Source: Capitulum mitella (lineage: Eukaryota > Arthropoda > Thecostraca > Pollicipedomorpha > Pollicipedidae). Taken from it: a stretch of DNA of 64,000 nucleotides. Location: contig CP099849.1 in the NCBI GenBank assembly GCA_030062745.1, positions 15,375,307 through 15,439,306 on the forward strand. Direction: 5' to 3'. The notes under the pieces were generated by a model that was not told the origin of the DNA, did not search any database, and was given only the letters and a program-made list of their open reading frames with translations. This document shows positions 12,501 through 49,525 of the stretch, piece by piece (position 1 is the first letter of the stretch; every line of letters begins with the position of its first letter). The position numbers and the translations under genes are program-made.

Positions 12501-14833
12501 TGATGGTATTGCATGTAAGAACTTTCACTTGTCGCGTCAAGCGTTGTTCCCAGCACGCATGACTAACCTTATATTACTGCCTGTGATACTACACTATCTC
12601 CTGCAACCCTCCTTGATAGCATGTTGACATTTTACAAGCTATGTGTAGGGTCAGTTATCATAAATTTCATTCATTGAAATCATAGATTGCCAAATATTGG
12701 CTCACAGCACCAACACCTAAATGACTGAGCACGCTTCTGAACCGACCCCAAAATGGCCTGATATGTCTCCTGGAAACGGGTGTTTTAATTTCGATATCAT
12801 GTATAAAAAACTGCATCAGAAGATTCACAAGTTTTCAGAGCGGTAGCGCTATGGCTTGCCTTTGGCTACAAAAAAAAAAACATGGGGAAGGGGAATCGGC
12901 CATAGATGTTTTAGATCTGCGGTATTTATATTCTTGGGGACTCAGCTAAGCTTACCACGTGCCGTCTCACTTTTAAGACGAGGGATTTTTCGTGCGAAAT
13001 TCCATGTCGCTGGCAGCTCAAGTGATAAAGTTTATTTTTAACGGCTTGAACATTTATCGTTCCTTCTGGCAATATATTTGATGGTTGACATATTACTATA
13101 TTAAACAGTACGGAATTGAGGCATAGTCCTTTTATCAGGGTTTCACTGGAATCTGACCCTGATTGTGGGTCACGTCAGAGCGGCTTATTCAGATTATTGA
13201 ACTGCCTTGAGACTTAGTCTTGGCTCGTGATTCTATTCAGCTTAGATACTGATAGGTAAGTTTCACTACTTAATGGCATGGCAACATCCTTTTTTGCGGA
13301 AGTGCGCGAATATGGGCGTAATGAATGTATTTAAGTTGTGGCTTCGGTTTTCTTCTTGGGTGGTGACGTTCATTGCTACCGTTTCATTTGTTTCTTTGTA
13401 TGTTGGTCGGTCTTATTTGATGAAATGCAGATCGTGGTTGACACTGACTTTCTAAAAGTTAATGCTCCAACAGCAAGACGTGTTTTGAGCTGACGTGACC
13501 AAGTACTATTAGCTTGTAATATTAGAAGTCTTACCCGTTTGGAGTAGTAAATTGATTTCCCACGGTTTTTCGGTTTCATGTTCAGCCGGGCCCTATTTTC
13601 AGCTTTTTGTGGCGTTACGAGTGGCGACAGGCCAAGGAACATTTGTAGAAGGCGCATATTGGGCCATATTGGCGGATGGGTACAAAACGTAGTTTTTTAT
13701 TTATGGCATGTATGGGCTCTGGTTGCAGGTTTTTTTAAACAATGAATGCTGAAAACGTAATCAGCACTGCTTAGACCGACTATATATACTTCTAAAATCG
13801 ACCATTGTGGATCGTTTCCTTTAATGCACATCCATTTGGTAGCCTGACACCCAACTTTCCTTGACATCGTGGTGGTCATGTCGGATTTTTTTAGTATAAG
13901 GGTCATTCCGAATTGAGCCGAGATAAATCCTCATTGCATGACTTGTGAAATATGTATCAGCAATTGCGTTCTTAATATTCTTGATGCACTCACTGGTTCG
14001 GAATTCGATAGGAGTGTGACTACTAGGGCCAAGTAGATTAGCAGCCGGACACGAATAATCCGGTGGGTCGTAGGCATGCCCACTATCTAGAAAGGGCACC
14101 TGTATTTGGATCGAGGCCGAAAAGATCCTCGGATCGCGTGACGGCTGTCTCACTTGGGTGCGAGTTATAATTAAAATCCGCAACCGCCATCTGGGGTAGT
14201 GACAAGGCTGGTTAATGACTGTCTTTTTGGAAACAGGTAAGGTCAAACTCTGCATAAACATCCGTATTAGTTTGCAGATTAATTCCAACGCTGCCAGCTT
14301 CAGGACACTGTGGCTAAATGCGCCACGATTATGGATATTTGTATACGTACATGTTCAGTTTTAGGGAGTGAAAAAGTGGCAGATGCAGATGCATTTGGTA
14401 CTGGAAGTTTTTGAAATACTCTTTATTATTTTACAGCGTTGGTGTCTGAAAACGTCGTTATTTTTTTTTTTACCTTACAACTTTGCTGTCGTACGGTGCA
14501 GTTAAACGGTGATCAGTAGGTAAGTTGGGAGCGGGCCAATGTGCACGACCTGTAATGATGTATTTGATTCGCCTTAGCATTCCTTGTGTACCTTACGGGT
14601 CAGCGGGCAATTGACCAATACATTGTCATGCTGGCTACCAGACGGTCGCGTCTTCAGCAAACATTGAACATATGGAAGAACAAGGTACCGTCTGTTTGGC
14701 ACTTCACACTAAAATGCCTTTTACGTTTAGTAAAATCTCATTTGTCGAAGACCGCGGCGTGATTCCTTGAGGAGTGGTAGATGTTAGACACCTGAGTGAC
14801 TACAAAGAAATTGTCGGACCTTTTTTACATGTA
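9553..14833. other. Long intergenic stretch, no gene recognised
   Basis: About 5.3 kb with no supportable coding region. A 17-bp tandem pair built on ATGGCCTATATGCC lies at 10200-10231. The minus-strand frame at 13821-14288 (155 codons) shows no recognisable motif, no low-complexity excess and no flanking splice logic, so it is not called. If the GAPDH transcript has a distant 5' untranslated exon, it could lie here or further right. Confidence 0.35.
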
Positions 14834-15640
14834 TCAAAAGCCGTACATTCTTATGAATAGAATGGTGCATGCTACAGTTTGAGTCAAGATCTTGTTTGGA
14901 TGTCTGTAAGCGATGTTTTTCTGCGTTGTCTTGCGCTCATCACCCGTCACTACTATCACTTCAAGGCTGGCTTTATGAAGTCCCTCCACATTGCAACTGA
15001 TTGTCCCTTGATCTTCCGTCATCACGCTATGAAAAGTGAGCAGGCTGCACACATTGCTTTCGTTCACCGTGACCCATACTCCGTCGGGCTCCAGTGCGAC
15101 TCCGTTGCGTGTCCACGTCGCAGCTCGGCCGGTGAAGTTAGCGACACACGCAATGTGCAGCTGCTCCCCACTGCGCACCCGCCAACTTCTCGGCCCGTTG
15201 ATAATAGCTCGCTTGGTAGAGACCACGGTTAGTCGCACGAGAGCGCTGCTGGGCGACACTTCGTGGGCTTCCGCAGAGATGGCACTGCAGCGGTACACAC
15301 CGGCGTCCTCTGCCCGCACCTTACCAATGAACAACACCCAGTGAGGCCACGGCCTGCTGACATTCAGCAGCCGGAAACGAGGCTCCTTCAGGTGCACGTA
15401 CGAATTGATGGTCATCGCCAGAAGTCGTCGCGAGTCGAGGTGCGTCCATGTAAGCGCCGCCCAGCGCGCCTTCAGAGGGCATCGTAGCCAGGCTGCGTCC
15501 CCCTCCGCCACCACTACCGCTGGCGTGAGCTGTTGACTGGGCCACAGGTCGCAGTTCGTGGTGTTAGGTTCCGGGTCCTCCAGGTTGCACTCGATCGGCA
15601 CGACATTTGCAAGTAGAATGATCACCCACCGTTTCCACAT
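14834..15640 (-). CDS. Two-immunoglobulin-domain secreted/anchored protein, Dpr/DIP-like, single exon
   Basis: A 268-codon uninterrupted frame starts at an ATG with an in-frame TGA only three codons upstream, so the start is well bounded. Residues 1-18 (MWKRWVIILLANVVPIEC) look like a signal peptide. Domain 1 (about 40-140) has the V-set layout: Cys in AWLRC, Trp in LTWTH, then EDAGVYRC. Domain 2 (about 150-230) has Cys in LHIAC, Trp in ATWTR, then the EDQGTISC strand. The linker with an R-x-x-I-x-GP-x-x-x-x-VRSGE pattern and the domain spacing recall Dpr-type cell-surface proteins, which pair with DIPs at synapses. Possible N-glycosylation sites include NTT, NVS, NFT and NES. The C-terminus has a short hydrophobic stretch (ILTQTVACTILFI) that could serve anchoring. 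Dpr genes normally have several introns; this one has none. It could instead be another Ig-superfamily member or a retrocopy. Confidence 0.68.
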   Translation of the reverse strand: MWKRWVIILLANVVPIECNLEDPEPNTTNCDLWPSQQLTPAVVVAEGDAAWLRCPLKARWAALTWTHLDSRRLLAMTINSYVHLKEPRFRLLNVSRPWPHWVLFIGKVRAEDAGVYRCSAISAEAHEVSPSSALVRLTVVSTKRAIINGPRSWRVRSGEQLHIACVANFTGRAATWTRNGVALEPDGVWVTVNESNVCSLLTFHSVMTEDQGTISCNVEGLHKASLEVIVVTGDERKTTQKNIAYRHPNKILTQTVACTILFIRMYGF

Positions 15641-17865
15641 TACTGATCACTCTCACACTCTGTCGGTCCTGTCGGCGATGCAGTACCGTGTCCAGCTAGC
15701 TCTGTCGCGACGTGCTGACAATCAGGCAATGATTCTTTACTGGTGGATGATTGGCGCGCATTCGCCGGTCTCGCAGTCAGCCGCCTAGTGAGCCACATCG
15801 TAACTAGCGCAGCCCCGTGGTCGGTGGTCGGGTCGTGACGCAAAGGCCTCGCTGCCACCGCCGCCCCTCAGCAGCGGTCATGGAAATTTGGCAAGTTGCA
15901 GTGGGGCATCTCCACGCAACTTTGTACCCTGTTTTGCATATCAGAAGGGCGACTGTTTCTTGGCGATTGACGAATGATATGTAATAGAGATGGATTTCGA
16001 AATGTTGACTCCGCCTCCAGCCCCAGCCACGACATGGATCTACTGGGATACGCTTGGACATGACATGGCCTGATATTTACCCAGCTGATGACCGCCCAAT
16101 AGCTTGCCGTCGTGTTAAGATATCTGCAATAATTTTGAGTTTACAACAACTGGAACAGCCGTAAGCAGTCATCACGTACATGCTGAGAGGTCAGCTATTA
16201 CGGTCACAAGTTTTGTTGTCACAGGTTCTGTATTTCATATCCATATTTTGCTTTCATTCCTTGGAGACAGAGAGTAGGCGGCATAGGCACGGCCTGCTGA
16301 AGCACGGGCCCTGTTCTTTGCACGCAGTGCCTAAATTTAGGCACGGTGCTGCGCCTGCGGTTACTCAAAATTGCAACTCTGGTATCTGATCTGCGCGCTA
16401 GGATGGACCGTGATCCTTGAGACGGCCCTCGTTTCTACGCTGACTTGCTGTTTTTTTTTTATCGAGATTACTGCGGTGTTCGGGAGTGCAAAAGTTAGAT
16501 GCTGGTCGCATGCTGCCATGCTGAAAACGGGAGTTCTTGGTATGACTTGCGTGGCGGATTCCTAGTGAGGCTTCCAAACAGAGATTTTGGATTAGGATTC
16601 GCCGATACGCTGTACAGTGATTGACGTCCCTGCGCCATTTGCGGTTGATTTGTTGTAGACTTGCCCCGGCCTGAAATTGCGTCCCTAAAACAGGAATTGT
16701 CTTCAGTGCCGTACTTTCTGCTGTCGTCATATGCTAGTGTGCATACCTTTCCCACGAGCACAGATTTTGCCCAGTTGTTGGCATCGAAATGGTGCTATGA
16801 GCTCCCGGACTTTCAGCATAATTGGAGCTACTTAAAGGGAATGTTCGGCTTTAAACACGAGTTTTGAGTCGGGCTGACGAAGTTGTGGCCTGCAGTCTCA
16901 GAAGCCAACCTATAATGTACGTAATGCCCTAAAAATGTACACTGACGGAGATTCAAGGCGGTTTCTCTTGGTTATCCCTCTTATCCTATTCAGCCATGTC
17001 GTGTTTACAGCTGTTTCGTGACATGGCGAGCGAACGCAGGCCCGCGCAGATTTGCAGCAAGTGTGAGTTCATTTAGCTGTGTTATGTGTTGTGAACGGAT
17101 GCCATCGGAATCTAGTTTTGGTTTTTTACGTTTTTAAGGTGCCAGATATATTGTTTCTGGGAAATGAGAGATAAAAAAGAAATAAGCGTCATTTTTCAGA
17201 CTGACGATAGGCGAATACAGCGACGTCTGTTTATGAATAGCCGATCAAGGTGGAACATTTATTTTACTAATCGCTGTTACTCCAAGAGAAGCTTGTTGGT
17301 TTGGAAAACTTTGAAATAGTTTATACCAAATGTATATAATATTGGGCCTTGCCCATTGTCCTGAACCAAAATTGGAGCATTGGTAAATGGTTGGTGGGGA
17401 AATGCTTGTTCAGTGGAACGGGATAGTTCATGATGATTTCAGGTTGCGGGCTCCTCGACGGCCTTATTGTGCGCCAGGTAGCAAAGCCGCTTCCCATTTT
17501 CAGTTGTTTGTTTTTCTTTCTTTTTGTCGTGGGGAAAGTGGTAATGCATTTAGCAAAGAGTGTATTATTCGTGTCAGAGTTCAGTTTATTTATTTTTGTT
17601 ATTGGATGCACGTTCGTTGCCCTCAAAATCACTGAGTAACAAAAAATGTATGGAGTCCTTAGCAACCGCTGTGTTGCATACGCAGAAATGTACAATTCTG
17701 TGGAACTCTGACTTGACCAGAATAGACTGTCGTCGTCGGACAAGCCCCTAAGGTGCACTTCATATTCCAGAGAATGCTCTGGAACGGCGGGCCCGTAAAC
17801 TGTTGATCTTTAAATCCAGCTTCCCCTGAAGGCTGCTAAGCAATTCCATTTCACGCGTTACTTAG
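15641..17865. other. Intergenic upstream of the Ig gene, nothing else recognised
   Basis: This would contain the promoter of the minus-strand Ig-domain gene, but no convincing TATA or initiator arrangement could be assigned. Short frames on both strands (for example 17321-17758 minus) show no motifs. Confidence 0.3.
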
Positions 17866-19066
17866 CTCTATTCCCGGCAGGGGGGGCGGAATCCGCCCCC
17901 CTCGGGTTTTTTGCTTGCTAATTCCAGGCTTTTTAACGCAGCTTCACGAAACTTAGTGACTTTTCCTAGCTATTCTTTCTACGTGCTGTGACAAAATTTC
18001 AAAATTCTATTTTGTTCAGGGGCGGAGCCAGGCAACGTTTTTGGGAGGCACCTCATGCCATTTTTGGCCATGTTGAGGGTAAAAGGAAAATGTCTGCCAA
18101 AAACAGAGTTTTAAAGCTAGAACTTAAAACTTTATATGGATGTATAGCTAAATAGTTGGGCAATGTGCAGATATTTTGTTTATCTGAGCTCATTTTACAA
18201 GGTCAGGTCAAGATCAAAAGTCGAAGTTTATTTCTTCGCTATAATTTTGGCGCCATTTTTTCAAATGCCAAACCCGGAATAAATATGACGTAAAATAGTG
18301 CCCTCTACTTGTGTACCAAGTTTCAGCTTGATATCAGGTCGGGTCACGGAGATATGACCTAAAATGTCAGTGCGCGTACCCTATATCGCAATAGCCATAG
18401 AATGAAATTTTTGAAATAGAGTGAATTCAAATGATTGAAAACGTTTAAAGGTAATATTAAATGCACACGAGATCATTCCAAGTGACCCCAAGGTCACTGG
18501 AGGTCATTTAAGGTCAAACGTCACAAGTTGATCTGAGAAACGTGTGACCGTGACAGTTCCCCCTTTTTCATGTCCCTGACACCGCCTATGCTAACATTAT
18601 ACAAACATTGTAATGCGATTTGTACTTCTTTAGTATAACATGACTAGCAGAAGCCAAAAAAGAGTGTTTGCCTCTTTTGGTCATTCAGCTGTTAGAAAAC
18701 CAATCCTCCTATTTTTGAAACCCTGTGAACGCCCATGAATTTTCTCAAAATTTCACATTTGCGGACCCATGGTAAAAGCCCTATCCATAATCTCTCGATT
18801 GATGCCAGTTTCATCGAAATCGGTCGATAAACAACGGAGTTATAAGAAATCCAAAAGTACCCCCCCATTTTGACCTTTTTGCCCCCTGTATCCACAAATT
18901 TCAAAATTTTGAAAATTTCTTTTTATAAAAATGTAGTTCACGTCACGGCAAATCAATTGCCGTTTGTTGCGATGAAATCGGACGAGTAGTTCTCGAGATC
19001 TCGGGGGGGCCGAATCCGCCCCCCTGCCGGGAATCGACCATACCGTCTAGCCCTCCGGGAATAGGG
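17866..19066 (+). mobile_element. TTAA-type element, family CCCTATTCCCGG, copy 1
   Basis: A 1.2-kb non-coding element. The right end, CCGGGAATAGGG followed by TTAA (19067-19070), is intact. The left end reads CTCTATTCCCGG after TTAG, one change from the CCCTATTCCCGG after TTAA seen in copy 2 (39015-40220). Subterminal hairpins flank both ends (GGGGGCGGAATCCGCCCCC near 17881-17902 and a similar one at 19005-19024). Three AGGTCA half-sites at 18491, 18501 and 18511 form a double DR4 array, with TGACCC everted just before. The two copies differ at only a few bases per line of 60. No coding potential; presumably mobilised by a piggyBac-type transposase. Confidence 0.8.
18017..18590. repeat. Inner inverted-end block inside TTAA copy 1
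   Basis: The left edge reads CAGGGGCGGAGCCAGGC and the reverse complement of the right edge reads CATAGGCGGTGTCAGGGAC, sharing a GGCGG-x-G-x-CAGG core. The same pair occurs at 39166-39742 in copy 2. It may be an older element nested before the two copies dispersed, or an internal palindrome of the family. Confidence 0.4.
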
Positions 19067-19070
19067 TTAA

Positions 19071-43717
<24,647 letters not shown>

Positions 43718-45954
43718 ACGAAGAGTGGTGGTCTAGGTTCTCCAAGCCGGTTGTTGGCGAAGTTCCCGTTTTTCTCATGTGATTCATGAAATATTGGCCG
43801 TCCTTGGCTCCCCATGCGCCAGGTGGAAATGACCTCGTTGGATAGGGCACCACTCACGATGATCTGCTGGCGAAGAGATGTCATGTAAGGTGGAGCTTTG
43901 CTTTTGTAAATTAACAGATTTGTCAATATATGATTTCAATCGACTTCTTTGTTTAGCGTTGAAATGTGAGAAAACAGTTATATGGACGCATTTGTTCACG
44001 ACTTCTCAGCACACACTTTTTGGGCATTGACTTGTATTCATTTCAACAAACACCACACCAATTATTAGACGGCGGGCCAATAACGCCCTGAGCTAGAGTG
44101 TCAGAAAAGCTGGTTAAACAGCAGACCGCATAATCTCCTCTGTTACTGCGGCTATCACAGCTGCTTTGCTCAGCACCCACGGTTCCGAGACAGCATCCAG
44201 CCTTGCATCATTTCGGTGTGCCGAATCCCAAATTTGAGCTGCAACCGCCTGTTTGGACCCAACGAACAGAACGAAGAATGACCGGGACGACACACGTTGT
44301 ACAATTCTCTTATCAAGACACATTCAGTTGTGTGAGTTCGTAACCGGTCCTGTGGTAGAAGCCTGTCGCTTCATATGGGGTTCTGGGCATGCGCAAGGCT
44401 ATTAGGTCACGACGCTCCAAATACAAAAAAGCCTGTAAAATAGTTAAAAAAGAGTTACAGGATGGCCTTCGTCCTCCCTGTAACCGTCAAAGGGCTACTG
44501 CCGGAGGGTTGGTCAGCAATGTCTAGTGACGATATTGTCCAGTGGCTTTCCGAACGGTTGACTGAACAACCCAAGAAAAATTATGGGTCGGATGGCCTAG
44601 AAGGCCACCACGCAACTGGCCTCAAAACAGTCGTCATGTCTTGAAACATGAGAGGGTGCTTACGTCCCATCACAGTCGTACCAGGCATCAGATATGATAT
44701 AAGCATTCTTTTCGTCTGTTCTCGCTGCTGGGAAGGCGCGCTGCTCGCTGTGTAATGACTCATTATAAAATGTCAAGCAGAAGGGATTGTCTGTATGTGT
44801 GTTGTTCATGTTAAGAAAACAATACTCTAAAAGAGTGGACTCCAGAAATTTCGGCGGTGCTTTTTTCATTCCGAAGGTTTGGTCAAAGTTGGTGGGTTAT
44901 TACTGGTGGAATGGTGAGGATGAAGCCATGCCATCAGACATGACTCGTAAAATGCGCATCCTAGTTATGGTTCATGACTCCATTTGAATAAATACAAATT
45001 GCTTGCTTTTCCCGCGATTTGCGTGTGGTCTTTTGCTTTGAGGTGGGATACGATGTTTCTTAATGGACTATTGACTAAGGCAAATGGTGTCCCCTGCCGA
45101 ATTTTTGTGAAATTTCTGAAACGAAAGAAGGCACGGGCTTGACACGGACAGTACCTTTTTCACGCAAAATGTGCACACTGATATAAACATTGTTGTCGAG
45201 TTCATTCATGTTCATATACGAATGACGCCACAAAGGCGTCACAGACATCAAAGACGCCACAAAGATATCAAGACGCGATGTGTCCATCGCCATCTGACTT
45301 GAAGTCGCCTGTTCATTCGTGTAAAAATGATTTGAAAGATGCCGGTGTGTTTCGATACCAGACTGACCTGTAACAACCTGGGCGTCGTATTAGCTCTTCA
45401 GAGGTCAAGTCTGTTTTTAGTCACATTTATGACTGTATGATGACGTCATCTGGCGTTTACCTGGGACCTCCTTGACAAAAAAACGTATTTTTCGAAATGG
45501 TTTAATGCATGGTTAACGATTGTTCGATTTGGTCAAATCGGTGCAGTTGCTACGAAGATAATGTACCGTACGATATTGATCTAATTTAACCTTGAGCAGT
45601 GATCGGAATATAAATAAATATTACCAATGTCGATGTGCATGATGCAGTTGAAGCATCCAAATTGTTTTTGGTAAATTGTGGCATGCCACCTTTTCCCAGC
45701 GACCATTTCGAAGTAGAATAATGTTGGACTTGACTTTGACATGTGGCCTCGTCATTGTCTCGGAACCCAAGTTTTTAATGTTCCTCGGTCTACAGGGCTG
45801 TCGATCGATTTTTTTATCATTCAGATCTGCCCAGTAGTTGAAGACACGTTCTGGCGGGGGGAGGGAAAACGAAATGCCTGCCTCCTCAGTCAATAGCGTT
45901 AAGTCAGATACCACACACACAATGACGGGCTAATCATCAAAATCCCGTTTGTTA
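43718..45954. other. GAPDH 3' untranslated region and following intergenic DNA
   Basis: No second gene recognised. The 60-codon frame at 44462-44644 has no motif. Scattered TGACCT/AGGTCA words (45365, 45405, 45590) suggest another decayed member of the TTAA-type elements around 45330-45610, but no ends were found. Confidence 0.35.
44987..44992 (+). promoter_or_regulatory. Candidate polyadenylation signal for GAPDH
   Basis: AATAAA lies 1270 bases after the stop codon and is followed by a T-rich stretch within 20 bases. I saw no canonical AATAAA closer to the stop, but variant signals could be used instead. Confidence 0.3.
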
Positions 45955-46260
45955 GTAAACTGCCTTCGCCTCATGGATAAAGAGCCAGACAACAAGATTC
46001 CCGTGTGTAGCAGACACTGGGCTCGAATCTTAGAACGGGCACTTACATATGGCCCGAAACCGAAAGGATCCGCAAGTTTTGTCAGGGACATTTCGTGAAG
46101 TTGGATGACACGTAAAGGCCCTCCAGCGCCATTTGATTCAGCGCTTGTGACAAAACTATTATACACTTGAAAAAGTTCAGTGGCGGGGTAAGGGTCCAAC
46201 AACAACTTCGGCTTATGGACTCAAATCTCATTGGCGTCCACCTCACGTTAGCGCTAAATT
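45955..46260 (+). repeat. tRNA-derived SINE-like repeat
   Basis: An A-box-like TGGATAAAGAGCC starts at 45974 and a B-box-like GGCTCGAATCT at 46020. The 46-base spacing is that of a tRNA. The tail (46185-46235) is shared with the repeat at 32281-32660. The tRNA part is too degraded to assign an anticodon, so it is a fossil SINE head rather than a tRNA gene. Confidence 0.5.
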
Positions 46261-46370
46261 GGTGAATATGTGGCGAAATAATATCATGTCAGGTATGTTT
46301 CTAAACACATGAATGTTCCAAATTCAAAAAGGTTATGAAGGTTTGCAAAAGCTTATCAACGTTCTGAGAC

Positions 46371-46425
46371 TCATCAGATTCAACATCTCAACTTGTTGGA
46401 TCATCAGATTCAACAGCTCAACTTG
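46371..46425. repeat. Two-copy 30-bp tandem (TCATCAGATTCAACA-CTCAACTTG)
   Basis: The word TCATCAGATTCAACA, then T/G, then CTCAACTTG occurs at 46371 and 46401 with one difference. It is a simple local duplication. Confidence 0.8.
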
Positions 46426-47515
46426 CAGTTATCTATCTCTGTCTACAACGGACAATCTCTAATGTACCACTGCTTGGATTTGACTAGTTTATGAACAGAA
46501 GCAGAGTGGCATATTCCCTACGATACGAGTTCTCACCAAGACAAGGTTAGTGTAGCTTCCTTGTGGCTGAGGTTACGTTTATAACGTATCGGCAAAGGTA
46601 TGCATATGTTTCATACCCGGAATCAGTTTTTGATTTTGATTAACCGTATGCTTATGAGAGTAGACAACGCCGAGGACAAAGCAGCGTTGCTAATGTCAGT
46701 TGCATCGTAAATAAGGTTTCTATCGTAGGAACGGATTGAAAAATAGTGCAATGTGAAAAGGGGAATGTGGTACATAGAAGGTGATACTCCGATTCAGTAC
46801 GGAGATCAACAATGAAGTGCACATCTCGTATCGCCAACAAAACCACAAATTCCATATAGCGAGCACTCAACGATTTAGATGGATTTCTGGTATAAATTGG
46901 GCGAAGACTATATTTTTAATGAGGACGTTGTGATCTCAAGTATACTTATATGTTTCGTCTCCGACGTTATGTATGTTTTATGTCGTCTTGAAGTTTAGCC
47001 TCGGGGAAACGCCGCGTCAAGGCAAGTTCAGAAGTAACGTCACAAGTAGGTTGGAATGGTTGAAGAGCCAAAACGAAAAAGCCAAAACGCTGTGCTTCTG
47101 AGCTTGACTAACTTTGGTGCAAACATGGGCTTGCGCTGCGATAATGGTGCTACGGACTACCGCCAGCCCAGGTGCGGATACAATTTGGGGGAGCGACGCA
47201 CAGGAGCTGTGAGCCCCTTCCTATCGAGAACACCTTAAGCGTCCATGATCTCAAAGACGCCTTTGCCTCCACCGAAAGCACCCCCGCTGGCTTCTACGTA
47301 ATTACGGCATCTCTTGCAAAGGTGCGTCTTCCCCACCGAAAGGGCCCACTCCTACCCATGCCACCCTATATTTCTATCGAAGGCGCCCCCGCCCTCAGAA
47401 GGCTCCTGCGGCATCAAAAGCGGCCCTTGTCGCCAAAGCCCCCCCCCCCCTCCTTCCGCTCAAATGAAAGCGCCTTTTCCGCCGACGGTGCCGCCGTTTG
47501 CCCAGGTGTTTGTGT
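46426..47515. other. Intergenic, nothing recognised
   Basis: No supported gene. A GC-rich patch at 47200-47515 has loosely repeated ACCGAAAG/GGCGCC words and open frames without motifs. Confidence 0.35.
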
Positions 47516-47630
47516 CAGGGGCGGCGGATTAGGGGGGAGGGGGGCAGCTGCCCCATCTCCGGTCAAAATTTAGCATTAACCCTATGGCGTTGCATGGGAA
47601 ATCTCTGGAGAGGCTCCGCCGCCGAGAGAG
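47516..47630 (+). repeat. Short repeat with GGCGGCGGA/GCCGCCGAG ends
   Basis: It runs from GGGGCGGCGGATTAGG with a G-run and the palindrome GGGGCAGCTGCCCC through TAGCATTAACCCTATGGC to GAGGCTCCGCCGCCGAG. The 2878-3030 block is its diverged inverse copy. Confidence 0.5.
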
Positions 47631-47878
47631 ATGGTTTGTGTCAAAGGCGCCCCAGCTCAACAGAAACCCAAAACTAAATGGATTCATGGGTAAATGAAAA
47701 TAAAATACAGAAACAGTGGTCAAAGGTTCGGGTACAGATCATATGAGCGAACTGGACGCATTTATGTTTCCGATTGCGGCTAACGGCCGGACAGGGATGC
47801 ACCTAAGGAGTGAAACCGGGGACCCGTCTCACAAAACGGTCGAAAAGTTGCGTGTGAGTGACAGAAAAGGAAGGGAAA

Positions 47879-47992
47879 GACGGTCCGTTGCAAATAGTCC
47901 TGGCCAGGTTCACGAGGATGCCAAGATGTATATATATATGCATACTTCTCACATCCTCGTGAGCGTGGTCGGGATTGTTCGCGACGGACCGC
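47879..47992. repeat. Imperfect inverted repeat of about 45 bp per arm
   Basis: The left arm (ACGGTCCGTTGCAAATAG, then GTTCACGAGGATG) pairs with the right arm (CATCCTCGTGAGCG, then TTGTTCGCGACGGACCG). The loop is an AT-rich TATATATATATG. It may be the core of a short foldback element whose expanding AT tract lies just outside at 48014. Confidence 0.6.
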
Positions 47993-48010
47993 CTCATATA
48001 CATACACATA

Positions 48011-48013
<3 letters not shown>

Positions 48014-48069
<56 letters not shown>
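48014..48069. repeat. (AT)n microsatellite
   Basis: An uninterrupted TA tract of about 55 bases, flanked by CATACACATATGC and GTATGTATATT variants. Confidence 0.95.
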
Positions 48070-48077
<8 letters not shown>

Positions 48078-49525
48078 ATTGTGTTATAAAGTCGGGGAGT
48101 TCCGTGCACCTTCGTCATGCATAAAAAATGTTTCCTTTCGACCTTTTACCTGTTCCGGTCAGCCCTCCTTAGACAGAGCATAGGTGCACCCTTGCAGTCG
48201 GACATCAAGGTTCAAAAAGACACATGGCGTCCCCGTCGGAGGTCGCCCACGACGCTGCGCAGAGAGAGTGCTCACTCCGACTGAAATTCCTGGATCCGCC
48301 CCTTCAGCAACTATTGCAAAACCTGATCATAGCATTGACGGAGGTGCAATAAGACTTTGCGTGTGACAACAAAGCCGTGGAACGCATAAAACCACGTAAC
48401 TTGAGTTATTTTGTCCTATGCCTACGTGTGACGTCAAAATTCCGAAACCAGTGGTATACGTTTTATTCCGTTATACAAATGCATGTGTTTGAACTGATTT
48501 TAAGTAACAAAGCCTGAATGCAAATACCGGTGAGTGACATATTTTAAACCGGTGTCTCAAAAGGTTATGGAATGGTTATTTTCCAGCAAATTATTTTTCA
48601 CGCCAGAAGTCCATTGTGACGAAACGTTGCACAGTCGTTTTTGTCGCAAGACTCGTGTTAGCATGGTGTACATCATAAATGAGCCAGTGTCTTGGTCACA
48701 CATTGCTTCATCAAACGATGTAGCGGACAAACGGGAGCTTTGTCTTCTTTGACCTATACAGCGCTTAAAATTGCGCGTTCAGTGCTGGAAATGCAACAGA
48801 CTCATTCGACAATTCGCGATTTCATGGTGCTATAGAGGCGATCTGTATAATAAGCTTGAATGTAATGCATCATGACAAAAGAAAGTTTCGTTGATAGGGG
48901 AGATGTGTTTCGATCCTGAAGTGGGCTGTACACCTGTCGATAACGAAATCCATTTCGGAATATATGTCACCGCTGAAACAGCTGTAATGCATCACAGGCT
49001 TGCTTTCAAGAGGATGTTGTCGAAGAGTCGGAAACCTTCCTCAAAATAAGGCTGGTATCTCAGGCACTGGAGTTCGCTTCGCCATAGGGGAAGTAAGTAC
49101 ACGTCACACGTAACAAGGCACGACTCTGACATACCACCGCCAAGAGGGGTGATTATGTACAACAATTCTAGCCGTCATGTACGGCAAATGACGACAACAT
49201 CAGCAAACAACGACAACGGGTCAGCATGCAGAAGATAAGACCAAATCCAACACTTCGTTTATATGGCCAGTCAAGGCGAAGGAAGGGCGGCGTACCTCCC
49301 CAACTTCGGTGCGTCCGACGCGCCTGAGGCACTTGTGACGGCAGGTCCAACCGGTATGCAGTGTACACTGCAAAGAGGGTATTCGCTGTTCTAGACTGCG
49401 TGATCATAGCTGTCCCTGTGACGTTCCAGCCTGCGACTAGGACAGTTGATGACAGCAGGTCGTTGCGGTCACGCCGTCGTCGCGGGGAGCGTTGCGTGGG
49501 CTCTAGAGATCTGGCCGCTAGCCTT
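48070..49525. other. FoxJ 3' flank
   Basis: This is downstream of the minus-strand FoxJ stop codon. The nearest minus-strand AATAAA seen is at 48467-48462 (TTTATT on the plus strand), about 1060 bases past the stop; whether it is used is unknown. No gene recognised. Confidence 0.3.

Noticed and set aside
13821-14288. A 155-codon minus-strand open frame
   Set aside because: No signal peptide, domain, repeat or splice context was recognised, and a frame of this length can occur by chance. RNA support would be needed.
44462-44644. A 60-codon frame downstream of GAPDH
   Set aside because: It lies before the candidate polyadenylation signal, probably in the untranslated region, and shows no motif.
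47716-48183. A frame encoding alternating Tyr-Ile
   Set aside because: It is translation of an AT microsatellite, with no protein meaning.
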